Position numbers and translations under genes: made by a program. The notes under the pieces are model-generated. The model had not been told where the DNA came from. It did not search any database and was given only the letters and a program-made list of their open reading frames with translations. Positions 25,001 through 40,915 of a DNA stretch of 64,000 nucleotides are shown piece after piece. Numbering within the stretch: the stretch's first letter is position 1; every line of letters starts with the position of its first letter. Source of the stretch: Lepas anatifera (taxonomy: Eukaryota > Arthropoda > Thecostraca > Lepadidae); assembly GCA_034440635.1 (NCBI GenBank), contig JAOTON010000975.1, positions 186,001-250,000 on the forward strand. The letters are read 5' to 3'.

Positions 25001-28000
25001 ATTCTTTCTATAAATATTTTATTTATTTTCTTCAAAATACCATTATCACCATTTTTCTGTGCCTGTATCACTAAAATGCATTGATAACAAGGCATAGGTT
25101 TGTACATCGCAAAAGCAGTTTGTTCTTTCCTATTATGCATTCTTTGAGTCAACAGATGCTCTTGGTGTTAAGACCAACAGTCTAAAAAACATAACCTTTA
25201 TTTGGTGGAGCGGCTAAGTAAAGGCATTCCTGCATATAATCGGTGTACATCAGAAGACAGCCAGATAAAACAAATGAATGTATTTCAGTACATTTATTCA
25301 ACTCCTAGTCTCAGAAGGTGAAGACGACATATTTCGCAACGGCGAAGGTCAACACAAAGCCAAAAGTACACGTTCACTACAAAAGTATACCTATGCTCAA
25401 ACACATAGCAGCATTTCAGGAAATGATACTACATGGTAACGATGATGCTCATAGCACCGACAGTGGAAGCGTGTCTTCTCCTACTGTCGGCAACATGACT
25501 TTATTTTCCCTCCATCATCTTCTGACAGCTCACGAACCATGATTGAGCATTGGCTTACAGGCGTGAACCGATGGAAGCCCTTTGTCCCTTTTATAAGAAA
25601 GGCCTTTGCAAAACGACGATGAATCTTCACTGCGGTTTGTTCGACCTTTTCCTTTGAAACAAAAATGAATCTGATCCTTGTCTCAAACTGCTCAGTGAGG
25701 TAGCGAAACATTGTCTCAGCATCCAGGATTTGTTCACGCATGGGACGTCTCAGACTTTCTCGGTAGACTGCTCGCTGGACGGTGCCGCCGATGCCATCGC
25801 AAGCACCCTTGCCGTGGGCGGTTGCAAAAAAGTTCCATTCGCAAGGAACACCGAAGTCATCCTCGTGGTGGCAAATGTTCACAAAGTTTTTCTTATTTTT
25901 ATATTGGGCTGCACAGCCATCCGTAAAGTAGTGCACTTTTTTCAAGCCCGGAATGTCCGTCCGAATTTCGGAAATGACCTCGTTATTGAATGCATGAACC
26001 ATGGCTGTGTCATGTTTGGTGGCATCGGAAATGCAGCAGTAGCTTTGATGGAGCAGCTCCCCCTGAACGCGCCAGTAGGCCACGTACGGATGTACATTGC
26101 ACTGTGAGGTATCCCAGTGAAACCCCTGAGCCTCATCCTGAACCACGAACGAGTAATTTTCCGCGAAGTCTCCTTGTACGACCACTTCGCCGTCTAATAC
26201 AGTGTCCTTCAGGCGCGAGAAATACCCGGACTGAGCCCACGCGCGGTAATGGTGCACAGTTAGGCTTTTGATTTGACGGCTCAGGTACCTTAGACACTCG
26301 TCACGGGTTTCAGTGATATCTTTCAGTTGACACCTGTCCGTACTCACCCACTGCTTATATCGTACTTCGTCATCCTCAACATCGTCATCGCCTTCACCAT
26401 CGCTCGACGCCAATCTCAAAAACTCGTACACACTCTCCGCGCCCGGACAGTGTGCACACGCCTGCATCATACAGTCCCTATTGGCAGCATCGCACACGGC
26501 ATGGTCCAACAGGTCGTCCACTGTCAGGTCACCGAGTCCCAGCGCATCGATCAATAGAATGGGATTTTGATGATATGTGCAGACGCACACAGCGTGAGTC
26601 CCAGAACTACCGGCTAAAACACAGTGTTTCGGTCGTAACGACGCAAACCTCGAAAATCCTATCTCTGGATTGTCCTTATTTTTCTTATATAAGTCATAAA
26701 TTTCCCTGAGCCCACCCAGCACGAGTCGTTTCTGGACTTTAACTTTTCCCCCGTCTTCATCACGCACTATCACATAGTCTTTCTTACCAGGAAGCATTCT
26801 ACTCACATCGTCAGACTCAAAGAAGTCTACCACCTTTTCCTTGTCGTCGTCACTCATGCGGCGTCCCTTGCTGAACCTGTGAAGTTCCGGCAGGACTGCA
26901 CCACCTTCTCTCAGCTGGCGAGCCTTCTTGGCCATATAGAGGCTGGTTCCGAAAAAGCTCGCAGTTTTTTCCAGCGTGTAAGGAGACAGCTTCAGGATTG
27001 ATAATCTCCTCCTGTAGTCCGTGGTCGATTCGTAGGCCACTTTCAGGTCCAGCATCATCTTGCGGAGCCTGCAGCGGAACGGAACAGAAAATCACGATTC
27101 TAAAGTGTACAAGCACTTATGTACATGTATGTATTTACTTGCCTTGCGAAAATACAAACTTAAAAGCATGAGCAACCGAGCGGCGGGATGTCGCCAGCGG
27201 GTCACTGCCTGTTGTAGGCGCGCCGAGAACAATTAAATGATTATTACATATTCTCCATGTTCCACTATAGATGAAAACTAGCTTGACTACTCGAATTGCG
27301 AAAAAGACGAAAGCTGTTTCCCATTCCCCAGTAAATTATCTGCAACTACACGTACCTGGCTAGTTCGTCCTCGTCATCAGCCTTATGTCGCTTTGCTGGA
27401 CTCTGTTCTGGTGTCGAGACGCTCGCCTCTCTTGCTCTTTTCATCCGTAGCCTGAATGATGCCGACATTCTCTTCCTTTTTTCCGAGTCTGAGGAGCGCT
27501 GTTGGCTCGTTCGCAGTCCTTCTGCGAGCAAAAGCGCGGAAAACAAACTGTTAAAATGGTTGTAAAAATGCACGTCTAGTTCTTAAAATTGATGTTAAAA
27601 ACACAATTTTCCAATTTTGTTCCCTGGAATGATGATATTCGCGACCTAGGAATGTAACGTTAAGGCGTTTTTTCAGAGGATTTTCCCAATTTTACCCTCT
27701 AATACGGTGAACACTGAACACAGGTCAATACTGCTGAAGAAAACGGCCAAAATAAACGATCGGCGGTCGGTTTGGGCCGGTTAACATCAATTTACAGGCC
27801 ACTTTAAGTCCACTCTAAATATCACATCTCGCCAATCAAACGAGTTTTAACTTACTTTGGCTGACCAGAGGCGAAATATCCAGAATAGAAAGCACTTGGT
27901 CGGCTTTCATCCGGTTCACCTCAGGTTCTGACGTGGACGATTCAGCCAGAACGCACTCATCTTCTTCTGCACTGATGGTAAAATTCGAGCCGCTGTCTTC

Positions 28001-31000
28001 CCTGGGCGGGCTTGGCAGGCTCTTCGGGTTGCGGTTAAGTTTGATGGTACAAGCTATGCACAGGTAGTCGCCATCTTTCACTCGGTCGTCGCACACCTTT
28101 TCGATTAAATCCTTCGGCGCTTTTTTCAGGCTTTTCGTTTTCAGAGTTTTGTGCACTTTGTATGGGTCACAGCAGACGTTCCTCGGCATTTTTCTTGAAC
28201 TCGAATTCAGTGTAGTCTGACTCGACAGCGGCCACAGGTCTTTCCCTCTCCGATGCGCGCACAACACTGAGAGCGTCGCCACTTCCTTCTCCCGGGGCAC
28301 GGTTTCTTTGTCTCCCGAGTCTCCACGGACGGGGGCCGCCGGCTCCCCTTGTTTACATAACGGCTGGCCGGCGCGACGCGGCGACGTCAAAACAGGCGTG
28401 GGCCAGCTATGACTGGGTCGCGAATCTGGCGACGAATCTGGCGACGCCAGAGTTTTACCACCTAAATTATTTCACACTCGTTAACATTTATATATTTACT
28501 TATTAATTTCAGATACCGTAAGTTACGTAATGTAGCGACGGCCGAAATTTACCGATCTCCAAAAAATTACGCTGGTCGTTGGTCCCCATTTCATACCACC
28601 AGGGACATAACCAAGAGGGTCACGGGGCCCATGGCCTCCTGAGGGTGAAATAAAATATAAACAATAATCTTTACGTATATTAAGAACGGATTCTGCAATT
28701 ATTAACGAAAAAAATGTAATAACAGATATTTTCAAAAATTATGAAAAAATACTTATAGAAAGAATACCTTTTTAATTTTTTCCTATCAAATAATAATTGA
28801 TCAAAGTCAATTTAGCAACAATAAAAACACAACTTTTTAATGTACTAGGGGTATTGCCATAAAAATGAAAAATTGATGACGTCATAGTCAAAAATAAAAT
28901 TCAATTTTTTTAAAATTTGAAATAGCCAATTTGTAGACCAGTTCATTGCAGTCTCAACAATATATAATGTTTTGACATTTCCACTCTTATCTTAGGAGCT
29001 ATAGCTCTTCAAAAATGTGCTACAAGGCATTTCCTTCAAAATGCCCGAGGCTATATCTCCTGAACCGTTCATCGTAGGGGTCTACTGAGGTCACCCTCGT
29101 CTTTATGCCACGAGAGTACCCGATAGACCAACTTTCATCAAAATCAAAAATGGTCGGGTGTCAAATTGACCTGTTCATTTGTCGATTTGTCGTGGAATGC
29201 CCCTGCCAGGTTTTTAACAACGGCCCAAAGCCATCCACGCGACAACCCTGGTGATAACAGCGCAGTTAAGGGTTTAACGGGAGTTAGACACCACACCGAC
29301 TACTACTATCCCTGATTTTCCACATCTGACCAAATTTTTTAGTTAAGGTCATGTCAGGTCAAGGAGCTATTCAAGGTCAAGTGACCCGACCTCAAAACCT
29401 AAAATTACGAGTTTGAAGCAGCGCCCAGGGAACATTAGCAAACCGATCAGTTTGAAACTTTCACAATATGATAAGGTCATTAGGGTCTACAAATCTGTTA
29501 TCTCGGAAATTTAATATTGTTGACCTAAGGTGGGGTCAATTTTTTGGTCACCCCATTATAAGTCTATGGTGAAAAATATAATGAACTCGTATTCGGGAAA
29601 TACGGGATAGATCAGGCTGAAAATCCTCGAACTGTCTATTCTTACCACGATCTTGACCATAAAGTTGAAATTTTGAGCATCTGACCTCTCAAGGGTCATA
29701 TCAGGTCACGGGAGCAGAGAGTGATTGATTTGCTAATAACTTCTCACTGAATTGAGATAAAGCTCCCATTTTGCTTGCATTGTGTTTATATTGTCACGGG
29801 GAGTTGATTGATATGCAACATGACCATACCAGGTCGCTCTGTGACCCTGACCTAGGTCGAGGTCAGGTCATTTTGACTATTTGACCTGGCAAGGTCATAT
29901 TACACATCATTCGATTCGCCGTGATGAGAGGATATACCCACTTAATAAATAATTAATATAATAATATGCCCCACTTTATAACCCACACTCTTTTCCTCTC
30001 TCTCCTCTTTCAACAACAAAGCTCACACGCTTGAGATGTACGCTTTCGTCTTAAACATATAGCTGAATTCAAAATAAATGCGATGACTAGCGGCAGCGCT
30101 GACTCGCGGTACCATTGCACAATTGAAGTTCAGGGACAAATTAAAAACCTGAAATATTGCTCGTAATTTTGCTAGCCGAAACTGATGGTTAAAACTGCCT
30201 GAGCCTAAAGCTGGTATGAGACATCATGACATTCGCATTGCTCGAAACCCAAGCAATCGTCACCACACCATTCTTGGAGGCTTCTACTACCCAAGGCCCA
30301 AGGCCTTGAAACGTAGTGCTACTGAGGTAATATATAGTTTGATGACGTCAGCTCCTTACGACTGAATTTCGACATCCTTAGAAATCGCGCGGGTCAGGGT
30401 GATTTATAACATTTATTTTTGAAGTTTCTGTGCAAAAGAACCTATTGGAAGTACCCGGAATATGAAATCAGAATCTTTTCTATTCGAAAAAATATTGTTA
30501 CGCCATATTTTGGGTCATGCCAGTCGGAATTTTGAGTGGAACAATGCAGGCATTGCTAAATAATTTCGATCCTTGACTTTAAAAAGAAATACTGTAGTTT
30601 TACGATGTTTTTGTGGTTTAACACATATCAAATAAAAAATTCTGCTGTCTTGGTTAGATAAAAGGATCCCAATATTGGATATTTGTTCCAACAGTTTTTA
30701 AGGTAATAATACCTAAAGAGGGAACCTTCACGGATCATGAAAATTGCACCTCTATGTATTTCTCGGAATATCTCCAAAGACAGCCAAAATATTTGGATGA
30801 ATTTCAGGATGCTTTAAGAAAAACAACAAAAGATTATTGTAAAATTAGTTTTTTCCTTTACGAACGCCGAATTTCTGCGTGATTTAAAGGTGGAGAATTT
30901 CGATATCCCTTTCATGCTCAAATCTAAAACATTTGCCGCTGTACCTCGCCGTTCCCATGATGGCGGATAGTGACGTCAAATTTCAATTCTAAAACGATGC

Positions 31001-34000
31001 TAAAATTATAACAAACTCCAAAATTTAGGTCTAATTTCACTTTGGGTTCGTTCGCAACACGCCTCAGGACACAAAGTTAGGTTTGGCTGTCCTTGCAACT
31101 GTGCCTTTGGGCGGTGAGGCGGGAGGGGAATAAAGCAAGATGCTTATTGGGTATCGTTCGGGTGGTGGGGTCGGGGTTTCCGTGACAAGTCCCGTGATGA
31201 CTTTAGTGAAACTCCGACTCCAACAGTCGAACTGAGAACAACTTGGACAAAATTTAAAAAAAATAAAGAAAATCGAAGACATGAGGGTGTAAAATCGACC
31301 ATCGAGTGTGCTGAAATAACGTGGAATCCCCTGCTATAAAGGTATACAGTCACCAATTCTAAACCAGAAAATTACTACAGAGCCCCACATCGTGTCAAGC
31401 ATACTATCACTACAGCTCAACGACAATCAGCGCACGCACCTTGTGCCGTTCGAGTTCGCTTCTCGCTTTCCGCTTGCACGCGCACCAGGGGTCGCCGCTT
31501 GGTCGCCTTCGGTTTGGGAGGGTTGGGAACGTCGAAGAGTGTTGGCTCAGCACACTTCTTTAATCGGTTGCTGCTGCCCGCGACGTACTTGCATGGCTCA
31601 AAGTGTTTCGAGCACAACTTCACGCATTCAGAGAGATACGCAGGCGATTTGTCCATGAGATCTTCTCTCCGCGTCAACTGAACCCATCTCTTCGACCTGA
31701 AAAACAAGCATTACAGCTATATTACAACCAGGGATGCGGAGCCGGAGCCGGAGCCGGTCGGAGCCGACCATTCTGCCCGGAGCCGGAGCCGGAGCCGGAG
31801 CCGCCGAAACACTTGATCGGAGCCGGAGCCGGAGCCGGAGCCGTCAGAAAGGGTCCGGCTCCGGCTCCCAAAGAGCTCTAAAATTACCAAAAATCAAACG
31901 TGAAATGGTCACATTTTACCTCGTGAGATGTCGCATGGAAACACCGTTATTCACCTGAAATATTACATTTTCTCAATATGTTATGTATATCGAGATTAGT
32001 GAAATATTGCAACTAGGGTGTTCCGTAGACGGTTTCACTCTCGGGCAGGTGATGCGCCCCGGAAATTTAGCATGGGCAGAAATTGGCAACAAATGAAAGC
32101 ATTGGCGGACACGGGCGGATCCATGGGGGGGAGCAAAAAAGGGCATTTGCCCCCAAACTGCCCAATTTTTGGCGATTTTCTTAAAAAAACCATATGTTTT
32201 TCACGATTTACCCCATACTGTCGGCCTGCATCCGCCCCTGTTGACAGACGCCGGGGGATGCCATTCCGGTCATGCCCCCCCAAGCCCTGGAAGGGGGGCA
32301 GACTATCTTTGGCCCCCAAAGGCCGAAGAAATTGTTTGAAAAAGGTGTTTACACTAGGTCTGTCGAGCAATAAAACTTTTGCTCCCACATCCCCCCCTCA
32401 GGAGAGCTATTATGTACTCTGAGAAGTAGTTTATACTAGGCCTGTCGAGAACCCAGGGCAAAAGGCGCAGAAAACAGCATCCCCGTCACTCGATGCGGCA
32501 CTAGCCGACTTCAAAAACCTGGGTCGCCTAAAGAGGGTGACCGTATGCGACATCTTAGATAGATATCCAGCGGGCTAGCCTGGTAATGGCCGCGCTACCA
32601 GTTACTCAGGTGTCCGTGGAGAGGTTGTTCTCCGCGATGAAGCTACTGCTTACTGATCTCAGGTCCAGGCTAAGAGCAGACATATTGGAGGCAATGTTGC
32701 TGCTCCGCTCCAACCGCGATTGGGTGGTGTAGTGAGCGAACCAGCTGCTGGGCCCTGGGCAGTAGGGTGGTTGGTTCCGATTTTTCTCGAAAAGGAATTA
32801 TGCCATCAGCCTATCTGATGTGTTTTTTATGTTGAACACTGTTAGCTTAGGGTCGTTCAAAAAAGTTTTTTCTTCTTTTCAGACTCGAACCCACTTTTTC
32901 CTATTATATATTCAATTCTCATTTTAATAAGCCACATTCCAAGCGTCTACGACAGCGGGAAAGATCGCCTCAAAACGGTTAAAGATTTCATGTTTCCGCG
33001 CGATTGGCCGCCCGGCGTTGCAGTCTCCCTTGTTAAATTGGGATATAAGGGGTGCATAACCTACCAGTAAAGACAGCCTGTTATGTGCGAGCGTATAAGA
33101 GCGGTAGATGGGATTTAACATGCAGGCATTTACTTGTCAGACGTATTTGTAGCGCAATACAAATACATGTTATTCCACAAAAGACCTGAAATTAAATGAT
33201 TCAGCACCCTCGTACTCTAAATCCCGACAGAACATGAATGCCTTCCGGAGGCGAACCTTTCTCTAGTAACTATCGCTAGAGAACGTCGTGAGGCAGGTGA
33301 TTCTCCCTATTCTCTTGCGAACTATTTAAGAGCTCTGGTACTGATAAAAGAAGATCCTGTTTCATATTTTTACCGTTTAGGTGGCTCACGAAATCTTCCA
33401 CCAGCTTCACACCACGTTCTGTGGGACCGTTCACGACAGTAAGTTCTGGAATACCTTGAAATAGGGGAAGCTATACCAGCTTCTCAACGGAGCCATTTCT
33501 GATCAGAATATTTCAGATTCAGGCAATCGAATACCAGCCAGCTGTCAGGAGCAGCAAGCTGGCTGAGGCTTAGTACCGACCATTTACAGAGCTCTTCATA
33601 GGAGTAACATAGCTGGCTAAGCCTCAGCCAGCTTGTTACTCCTGACAGCTGGCTGGTATTCGATTGTCAGAATATTTCAGATTTAGGCAATCGAATACCA
33701 GTCAGCTGTCAGGAGTAACAAGCTGGCTGAGGCTTAGTACCGACCATTTACAGAGCTCTTCATAGCCTCTATCGGAAACTTAAGCCTGCCCTAGTCAAAT
33801 GTGAATCGTTTGCTGTTTTGGCCAATTGTTGTGCGACTGGCTCCTTACCTTCAAGATGGTGGTTCTCACCAGCGCGACAGAATATAACTTTCTGTGCACA
33901 GATACCACAGCTGATTACAAATTGACTTCAGCACATTCAGGGCGATTTCTATATTAACTTAATGAAAACACTGCATTGCATTTTACCCCTCAGGGGACCG

Positions 34001-37000
34001 ATCTTCACTTGCCGGATTCGTCCGGCAAGTAAAGATTGGAGCAACGGGGTGTGACGCGCCCGGGGCCCCAGTCAGCCTTGGGAGGCACTTAGTCGCATGC
34101 CGCGGATACATCTTTTCTAGCCCTCCGGCGGCCGCCGCCTCTTCCGACTTCGGTCGGTTAGAGTCGGCATCTGTCGTCGGTGGCTCTGGTGATGAGGTCC
34201 GCGGCGATGCTGATGACTGCCTTACGGGCCCTCTGTTACCTGGTCGGTAACCGTATTGGATCGGGTCAGATCTGTCCTGCACCTCCCAGTATGTAGCTCC
34301 TGTTTGTTTTTGTTTTCTTATTTAGTTGATTATTTTTAGTTCCTGTCCTCTTTTTACGCTTCAGTTATTGGTCCCACAGTTATTTGCCTTCTTCGGCATT
34401 TTATGGGTGTAAGGCGCCCACTCGAGGCCTATCTCGAGCCCCGGCGACGAGGTTGACGGGATCCTGGGGGGTTGAGGTCCCCCTCGGGCGGGTCAGTCCC
34501 GAGGGCTCCAACACGCCCCCTTTGGCCCAGATATCTCGATCCAACCGGGGGTAAGCCGTCCGTAGGCTGCCGCGGGCGGCCTAGCTACGCGGCAGTGTCT
34601 ACGGGCACTGTCGCTCGGTCCAGCTGGGCAGGGGGGATTATGTTTCGGGCGTGCGGCGCGGCGCCCTTCGCGGTGGGGACTGATAGTTCTTGCCGGGCGC
34701 GACGCGGGCCGGGGTTTCGGAAACCGTCGTTTTTCGAGACCCCGGCCTTTTGCGCGCGCCTGGTGGACCGCAGTCTCCGCTGCGTGATGGGTGCCGCGTT
34801 TTGCTTCGTCCCGACCCATGGCCCTGCCGGCCCACTGGGCTGATGGCGTCAAGGGGGTGGGTGCGTTCTGATTGGAGGGGTTGCGTGAGTATCTCTCGCC
34901 CCTCTGAGACGGGCGCACCTGCCCCCGTAGGCACTGTACCAGCCCCTGGGCCCAGCTATTGACAGCTGGTAACCCGGGGGGCCGAATGTAAATTTATCTC
35001 TCATGGCGTTATCTCAGGTTCCCACTTCGACTGCACAGACCTCACGGATTTTGACCTCTGCTTTGAACCGGACCACCTCAAGCACGCTTTCTGATACCGC
35101 CGCTGTGAATAACTTTTCGGATGATGCGACTGTCTCGCGAAACAAACCCGACCAGTCTACCCTCCTCCCCGAGTCAGCACGGGTGCTGCTAGTAGCGATA
35201 GAAAATGGCTACAAAATGAACCCCTTTCAAACCGCCCAGGCTCTGTCGAAATTTGGAACAGTTTCTAATGCGCTTCGAATTTCGGAAACCGAAATCGAAG
35301 TGACCATGTCCACCGAAACAGAGACAGCCGATCTTCTCGCCGCTGAGTCACTAACGTATAAAAGTAGAGATTCGGACCACTCGATCCCAGTCACTGTTAG
35401 GCTACACCCGACAAAAAATACGGTAAGGGGTGTCATCTCAAAGGAGCTGTTGGAGGGTTTGACGGACGACGAAATACTCGAGGGTATGAATGAGCAGGGA
35501 GTTGTGAGTGTGAGGAGGATGAACAGGAGAGAGAAGGGAAAGTTGGTAGGTACCAACACCATCGTACTTGCGTTCCGAGACAAGAAGCTACCAGAGAGGG
35601 TTCGCGTGGGATGGAGATATGTAGCTGTCCGTAGATACGTGCCTGACCCCACACGTTGCTTTCGCTGCCAGCGATATGGCCACGTAGCCAAATCCTGCAA
35701 AGGGAAAGAAAGGTGTGCGAAATGCTCAGTCCCTGGGCATGGATCGAGAACTTGTGAAGCTAGTAAGCCCAAATGCGCTGGCTGCGAAGGCGACCACGAG
35801 GCTTGGTGCCGGACCTGCCCTACCTTTCTTTCAGAGCGGCAGAAGGTGAAAGATAAGTTCCGTGCAGAACAACAGGATGCCGGAAAGCAGGGCTCCACAA
35901 ATCCCAACCTGGCTTCAATTCATCCCGAGGTACAGGTTTTGCAAACACCTCCAGTGGCTGCAACCGGTGTGGTTCGTCCTCCCAGTTCGTATAGGGACGC
36001 ACTAACTGGAGACAAAGGCCAGCTTAAACCACTGTTAAGTTTGGGCACGAGCATGGGCGATATCTCACACCTGTCACTGCGAGACTTCCTCATACTTATC
36101 GGTGGGCTCTTTTCGCACGCGGATGGAGGTGACACTGGATGTCCAAGTCCTCCAGAAACCATGGACAAGGGTACTCAAACCGAAACTGATGCAGGGATTT
36201 CGGATGCTACCTCTAACACGACACTGCCTTCCACTCTGACCACAACATCAACAGATCAGTGCATTCAGACATGTCTGGATGACAGTCACACTCTCGTCAC
36301 CACTGAACTCTCCAAGGACACCTCCGAGCATGAGGGTGAGGTACCAGCAGCCACCGCTGAACCACGGGTTACCACGGATCCTACCGGGGGTGAGAGTGAG
36401 GAGAAAGGTCCACCTTTATCTGCTAAGGAAATTAAGACACAGTCTGGAATCGCTGCCCAGCCCGCTTCACTTCGGAAAGCGCGGGCCAAACCGCTGAAAC
36501 ATGGTTCCGAACGTTCAGCCTCAGCGCCACCTAAAGGACGCAGTTTGCGAAAAGAGCAGAGCGTGGCACTTCTTCCAACTCCTGCGAACGGTGACACCAT
36601 GCTTATGCCTCCACCGTACCCTCCTCCACCACCGCCCACACAGACGCCTTCCAACATAGCAGACGCATGTTCCGTGATCCCAGAGTCGCGTGACGGAAAA
36701 CGGAGGCTCTGTTCCCCGACCTCCGACTCCGAAAAGACGTCTCCTCACCACGGTGCCAGGAAGCACCAGAAACCAGAGTTTCTTTTCCGAGACTCGAAGG
36801 GGAAGAAAATATGGGTACCAAGGGTGCAAAAAGAGTTCCCTATTAAAATCAAGCAAGCTGGCTCGTTGGAAAGTTTTGGAGAAGTCCAAAATGTTTGGCA
36901 GGATGTGCCTCGCCCTTCTGCCGTTAGTGATAGAAGGCATTCTGGACCTAGAGCCCGGGAGGCCTACATGGGCGGGAACACGACGTTCGTTCGCCGATCT

Positions 37001-40000
37001 CCGCCCAAAGGTCTCGGATATCCTGAGCGAACCGAGAGACCTCCTCAACAATGGGATGCAAGCACAGCTTGGTGCGTGTCAGAAATGTTTGATGGGAGGA
37101 GCTGGGAAACCTAGACACTGTTAAGCAATGCCAGATTTCTTGTCACCCCTTAAACAACATTGCACATTATCCTTGCCATGCAAGTGACCTTGACACCCAT
37201 AATCTTTATTACTCTGGCATGATCTAGATTAAGCATATTATTATGAATTGAAAAACATGGTAATGTTGGGCGCGTATAGCCCAGTTGCTGAAAGCGCCCT
37301 AAAACACCAATACACCCACACTGCACGGTACCCATTACTATCCTTCACAGTGTCCTACATAATATCCTGTAGGATCTTACAGGAAAAGTGTTTCAATTTC
37401 CGTGTAGGATCATATACAGATAATCCCGCACGGTATCCTGTGCTGTCCTGCACGGTGTCGTATAGGTTCCAGTACGGTATCCTGTACTGTCCTGCACGGT
37501 ACTTGTTCGATTCAATATATTCCATGTACACCACTTTTCTCCTCTGCAGGCTGTCTTCCTGCCCTTCGACTTCCCTTCGTCGTTTAGCTTCTGACGAAAA
37601 ACATGCCTACCCTCCTTGATAGGTAGGCCGGTCTTTCTGAGAAGGAAGTCTGGAAAGTGAAAAAAAACAATTAAAAAAACGTTTTTGCTTTCCGCTTGCA
37701 CTCCAAAGGCATCCAATATGTCAAAGAGAGCAACCATAATATTTCAGATAACACTTGTTGAGGTATGCGTCATGTCACAACACACTGAGACGCAGGTCGG
37801 TCAGCGACACTCCCGTACAAGCTTGATACTTCAGTCCTCTCTGAATAGCAGATTTGAAATTGCCCTGTCTCGAGGCCCCACTATATGACACCATTTTTAT
37901 TGCGGCCCTATTTATGCATTATCTGGCAGCAGTCATACACAATTTTTCACGGGCGACCTTGGAAAAAGTTCGTGGACGACCAAATGGGAAAAGAACGGTT
38001 CAGGGTATCTAGAACCAAATGATGTACTATCATCCAACAAAAGTATCCACGTTTTTAAAACAATAAAAATAAATAAATGAATGCTGCATATATGCAGCAT
38101 TCATTGTAATGTATGGTATCGTATTGGTTATATCGCGATGAAACGTAATAGTAGGATACGCTGTCGTATGTGCTGCCGAAGCTGCTGGTTGTCGAACGGT
38201 CTGGATGATCCTGTTGTTATGGCTTCAATGTGACAGCACACCTAGATACACACCGCAGGAAGATCCATCCGTTCGGGCCGGCGTAGATGAAGGTGCAATT
38301 AGGCGCACAAGTTCCCAGTTAAGACCGGTCATCATCATCTCCTGCAGCGCCTGGAGATCCTGCTGTCGTGGAGAGTGGTGGAGACAGTCTAGGTAAACTA
38401 GACGGCGCGCTTTCCATAGCAGGACATACAGTGTCCCATAGTTCCCCACGTTGGGTGGTAGAATTCACACAGAGCTCGGCTGTTTTTGGTTTGTGTCTTC
38501 TGGGTGCGATTGAAACAGGGCGTCAGCAAATCTGGGTCCATGACTTGAGGCCAGAAGACAGAGAAGTGTGGAATCGGGAGTTGACCTTTGTTCGTGGTCG
38601 CACATAGTCCGTCAGTAGCCCTGTCGTTCGGTCAGTGTGCTCCTTCCAGTAGTTCAGGAAATTGATACAGCGGTGTGAGACAACATTTAAAGCGTCGGCG
38701 CAAGCCTGTGTCGATGGCGTGCTTCCTTCAAATGGTGTTTTCTCGTACAAAGCCGGCCGGCCGGCCTTCTCCTTTTTGCTGTTGCTGTGACTTACTTGCG
38801 TATGGTGTGGTCTACTTATAGCAACCTATACTTCTGTTTCTTCCAGATTTCCTGGGCGTCCCCGTGATCGGGCAAGCTTGGCTTCTTTTGCCACCAGACT
38901 TCCTTTAATTAATGGGAGCCTTCTTTTCCGAGCTGCCATGTCTTCCATGGTAAGTTCCAACCGGGCTCCTGGCGCCAGCTTGGTTTGATGGAGCAGAATA
39001 CTCTTATTGGGTGTTGAGAACTAGCTCTCAGCGCTCGCGTTGCTGAATTAGTCTTCACAAGTCAGACAGGACCATAAGGATGCTAGAGGCATCAGATTGG
39101 CACTGAAGACCTCTCAGGGTGGGACAGAAGGCTGTACTTTTAACCTTGTTGGTTTCCATGAGTTCGTCCTACATTCGCTTCCTCACAGCATCGAAGTGGT
39201 GGTCTACCATTGTGTTTTCACAGTAGGACGACCACGCAGAGATCTTCGGCCCGCTCTCCACCATCTTTACAGAAGTCTCGCCCTCAGTTATGCTGCCGGC
39301 CGGGAGCTGAAGAACTGGCACTTCCTTGCTCAGCAGGAGACGCCATTGGTCAATGCAAGCAGCATCCAGCCCTGACAGGGTTTTGGAACTCTGCATTCGA
39401 CCGAACAGCCACATCACCATTCGGTGTTCCTCTTTTCGAGCTTCTTCCGAGCTTGGCCACTCTACCGACGCTCTACTCTGTCTGCAACGTGACGGGCGCA
39501 CAGGGAGACCACAGCCATGAGTGGCAGCCCGCTGGCAGCCGCTTGCCATGTAGTATGTACTTTGCCAGCAACATCTGCATCCACCCCAGGGTTACTGCGT
39601 GAAACAGTGCCCAGGATAGGTCACATACCACCCGCGGTGGTCGCTTCGGCATCCCAGTGCACAGCCGGAAGGAAGCTGCCAGCTGCATAATGAAAAATGC
39701 CACCACAGGCACTTTGTGCGCCGCTAATAGCATGTTGGCGATTGTTACTGTATTCAGTGGTGCGCCGTTGGAAGAGGCAACCATGGAGTACAGGTAGGGT
39801 CTTTTCTTTCCGACCTGTTGTGTCAGAGATCCGGAGGCGTCGATGTGCAAGGTGCACGAGGCCAGGTTTTCTCGCTTTAGCGCGTTCTCTCCATACAGGT
39901 GAACTATCAGCGGAGAATCGGCGATGAAGTGAATGCTCCCCTTCAAAACCGTGCTCGAGACGCGTAGAGCTTCATATACACGTTGCAGGAGGTCAAAGTG

Positions 40001-40768
40001 TTCGATGACGTTTCTCGCGTATTCGGCACTTTAAGACAGACAAAACGCTGTTTACTTACATCTAAGTCAGATTCCAAAAGGTGGGTACTGCGGCCAATCC
40101 AAAATATCTCTAGATAGGGCCGAAATCTTAATTTTTGGCCGCAAGATGCTGCCCCTAGAATGTGTCCAAAATGCGTACAATTTATCATACGGATGCTTTG
40201 GGAACATACGACATAAACTGATTACAGCTGGAACCAAACCCAAAGGAGAAAGTTTTAATGAAGATGAGAAATTTAAAGATTCTAATTTTCTTAAGTAGAA
40301 GAAATAAAATTAAAATTTTGATTTTTAAGAGAACGTAGTAACATGGGTAAAAAAGTAAAAGTCGAGAACATCGGCCACTAGGTGGCACCCCTATGTGATA
40401 TCTCAAACCCATGAAGTTCGTCACGCAGGTGCTTTCGGGCCAGTAGAACAGCGTATGATCACAGCTGGGTCCACTTAAAAAGCAGGTGGTTCCTGCAGTA
40501 CATGCAAAATACATGAAAAATGAAATTGCAATCTTTGGCCGCTAGGTGGTGCCCTTGTCCCTTCTTCAGCTCACTGAATATTTCATATATGGACTAGCTG
40601 GGGCCGAGGTAATAAAATATCACTACAAGCGTAACGACGATGTCAAAATTCGGGGCGTTTGACGCTCTCTAATTTAATTAGTCTGCTTCATGTTTCTATT
40701 TTTGTCATCGAAACGTGTATCAAAAGATCAATATAAAGTAAATGAATAAAAACATATAAGTGTGTTCC

Positions 40769-40814
<46 letters not shown>

Positions 40815-40838
40815 TATTATATATTAATAAACATTAAA

Positions 40839-40915
<77 letters not shown>
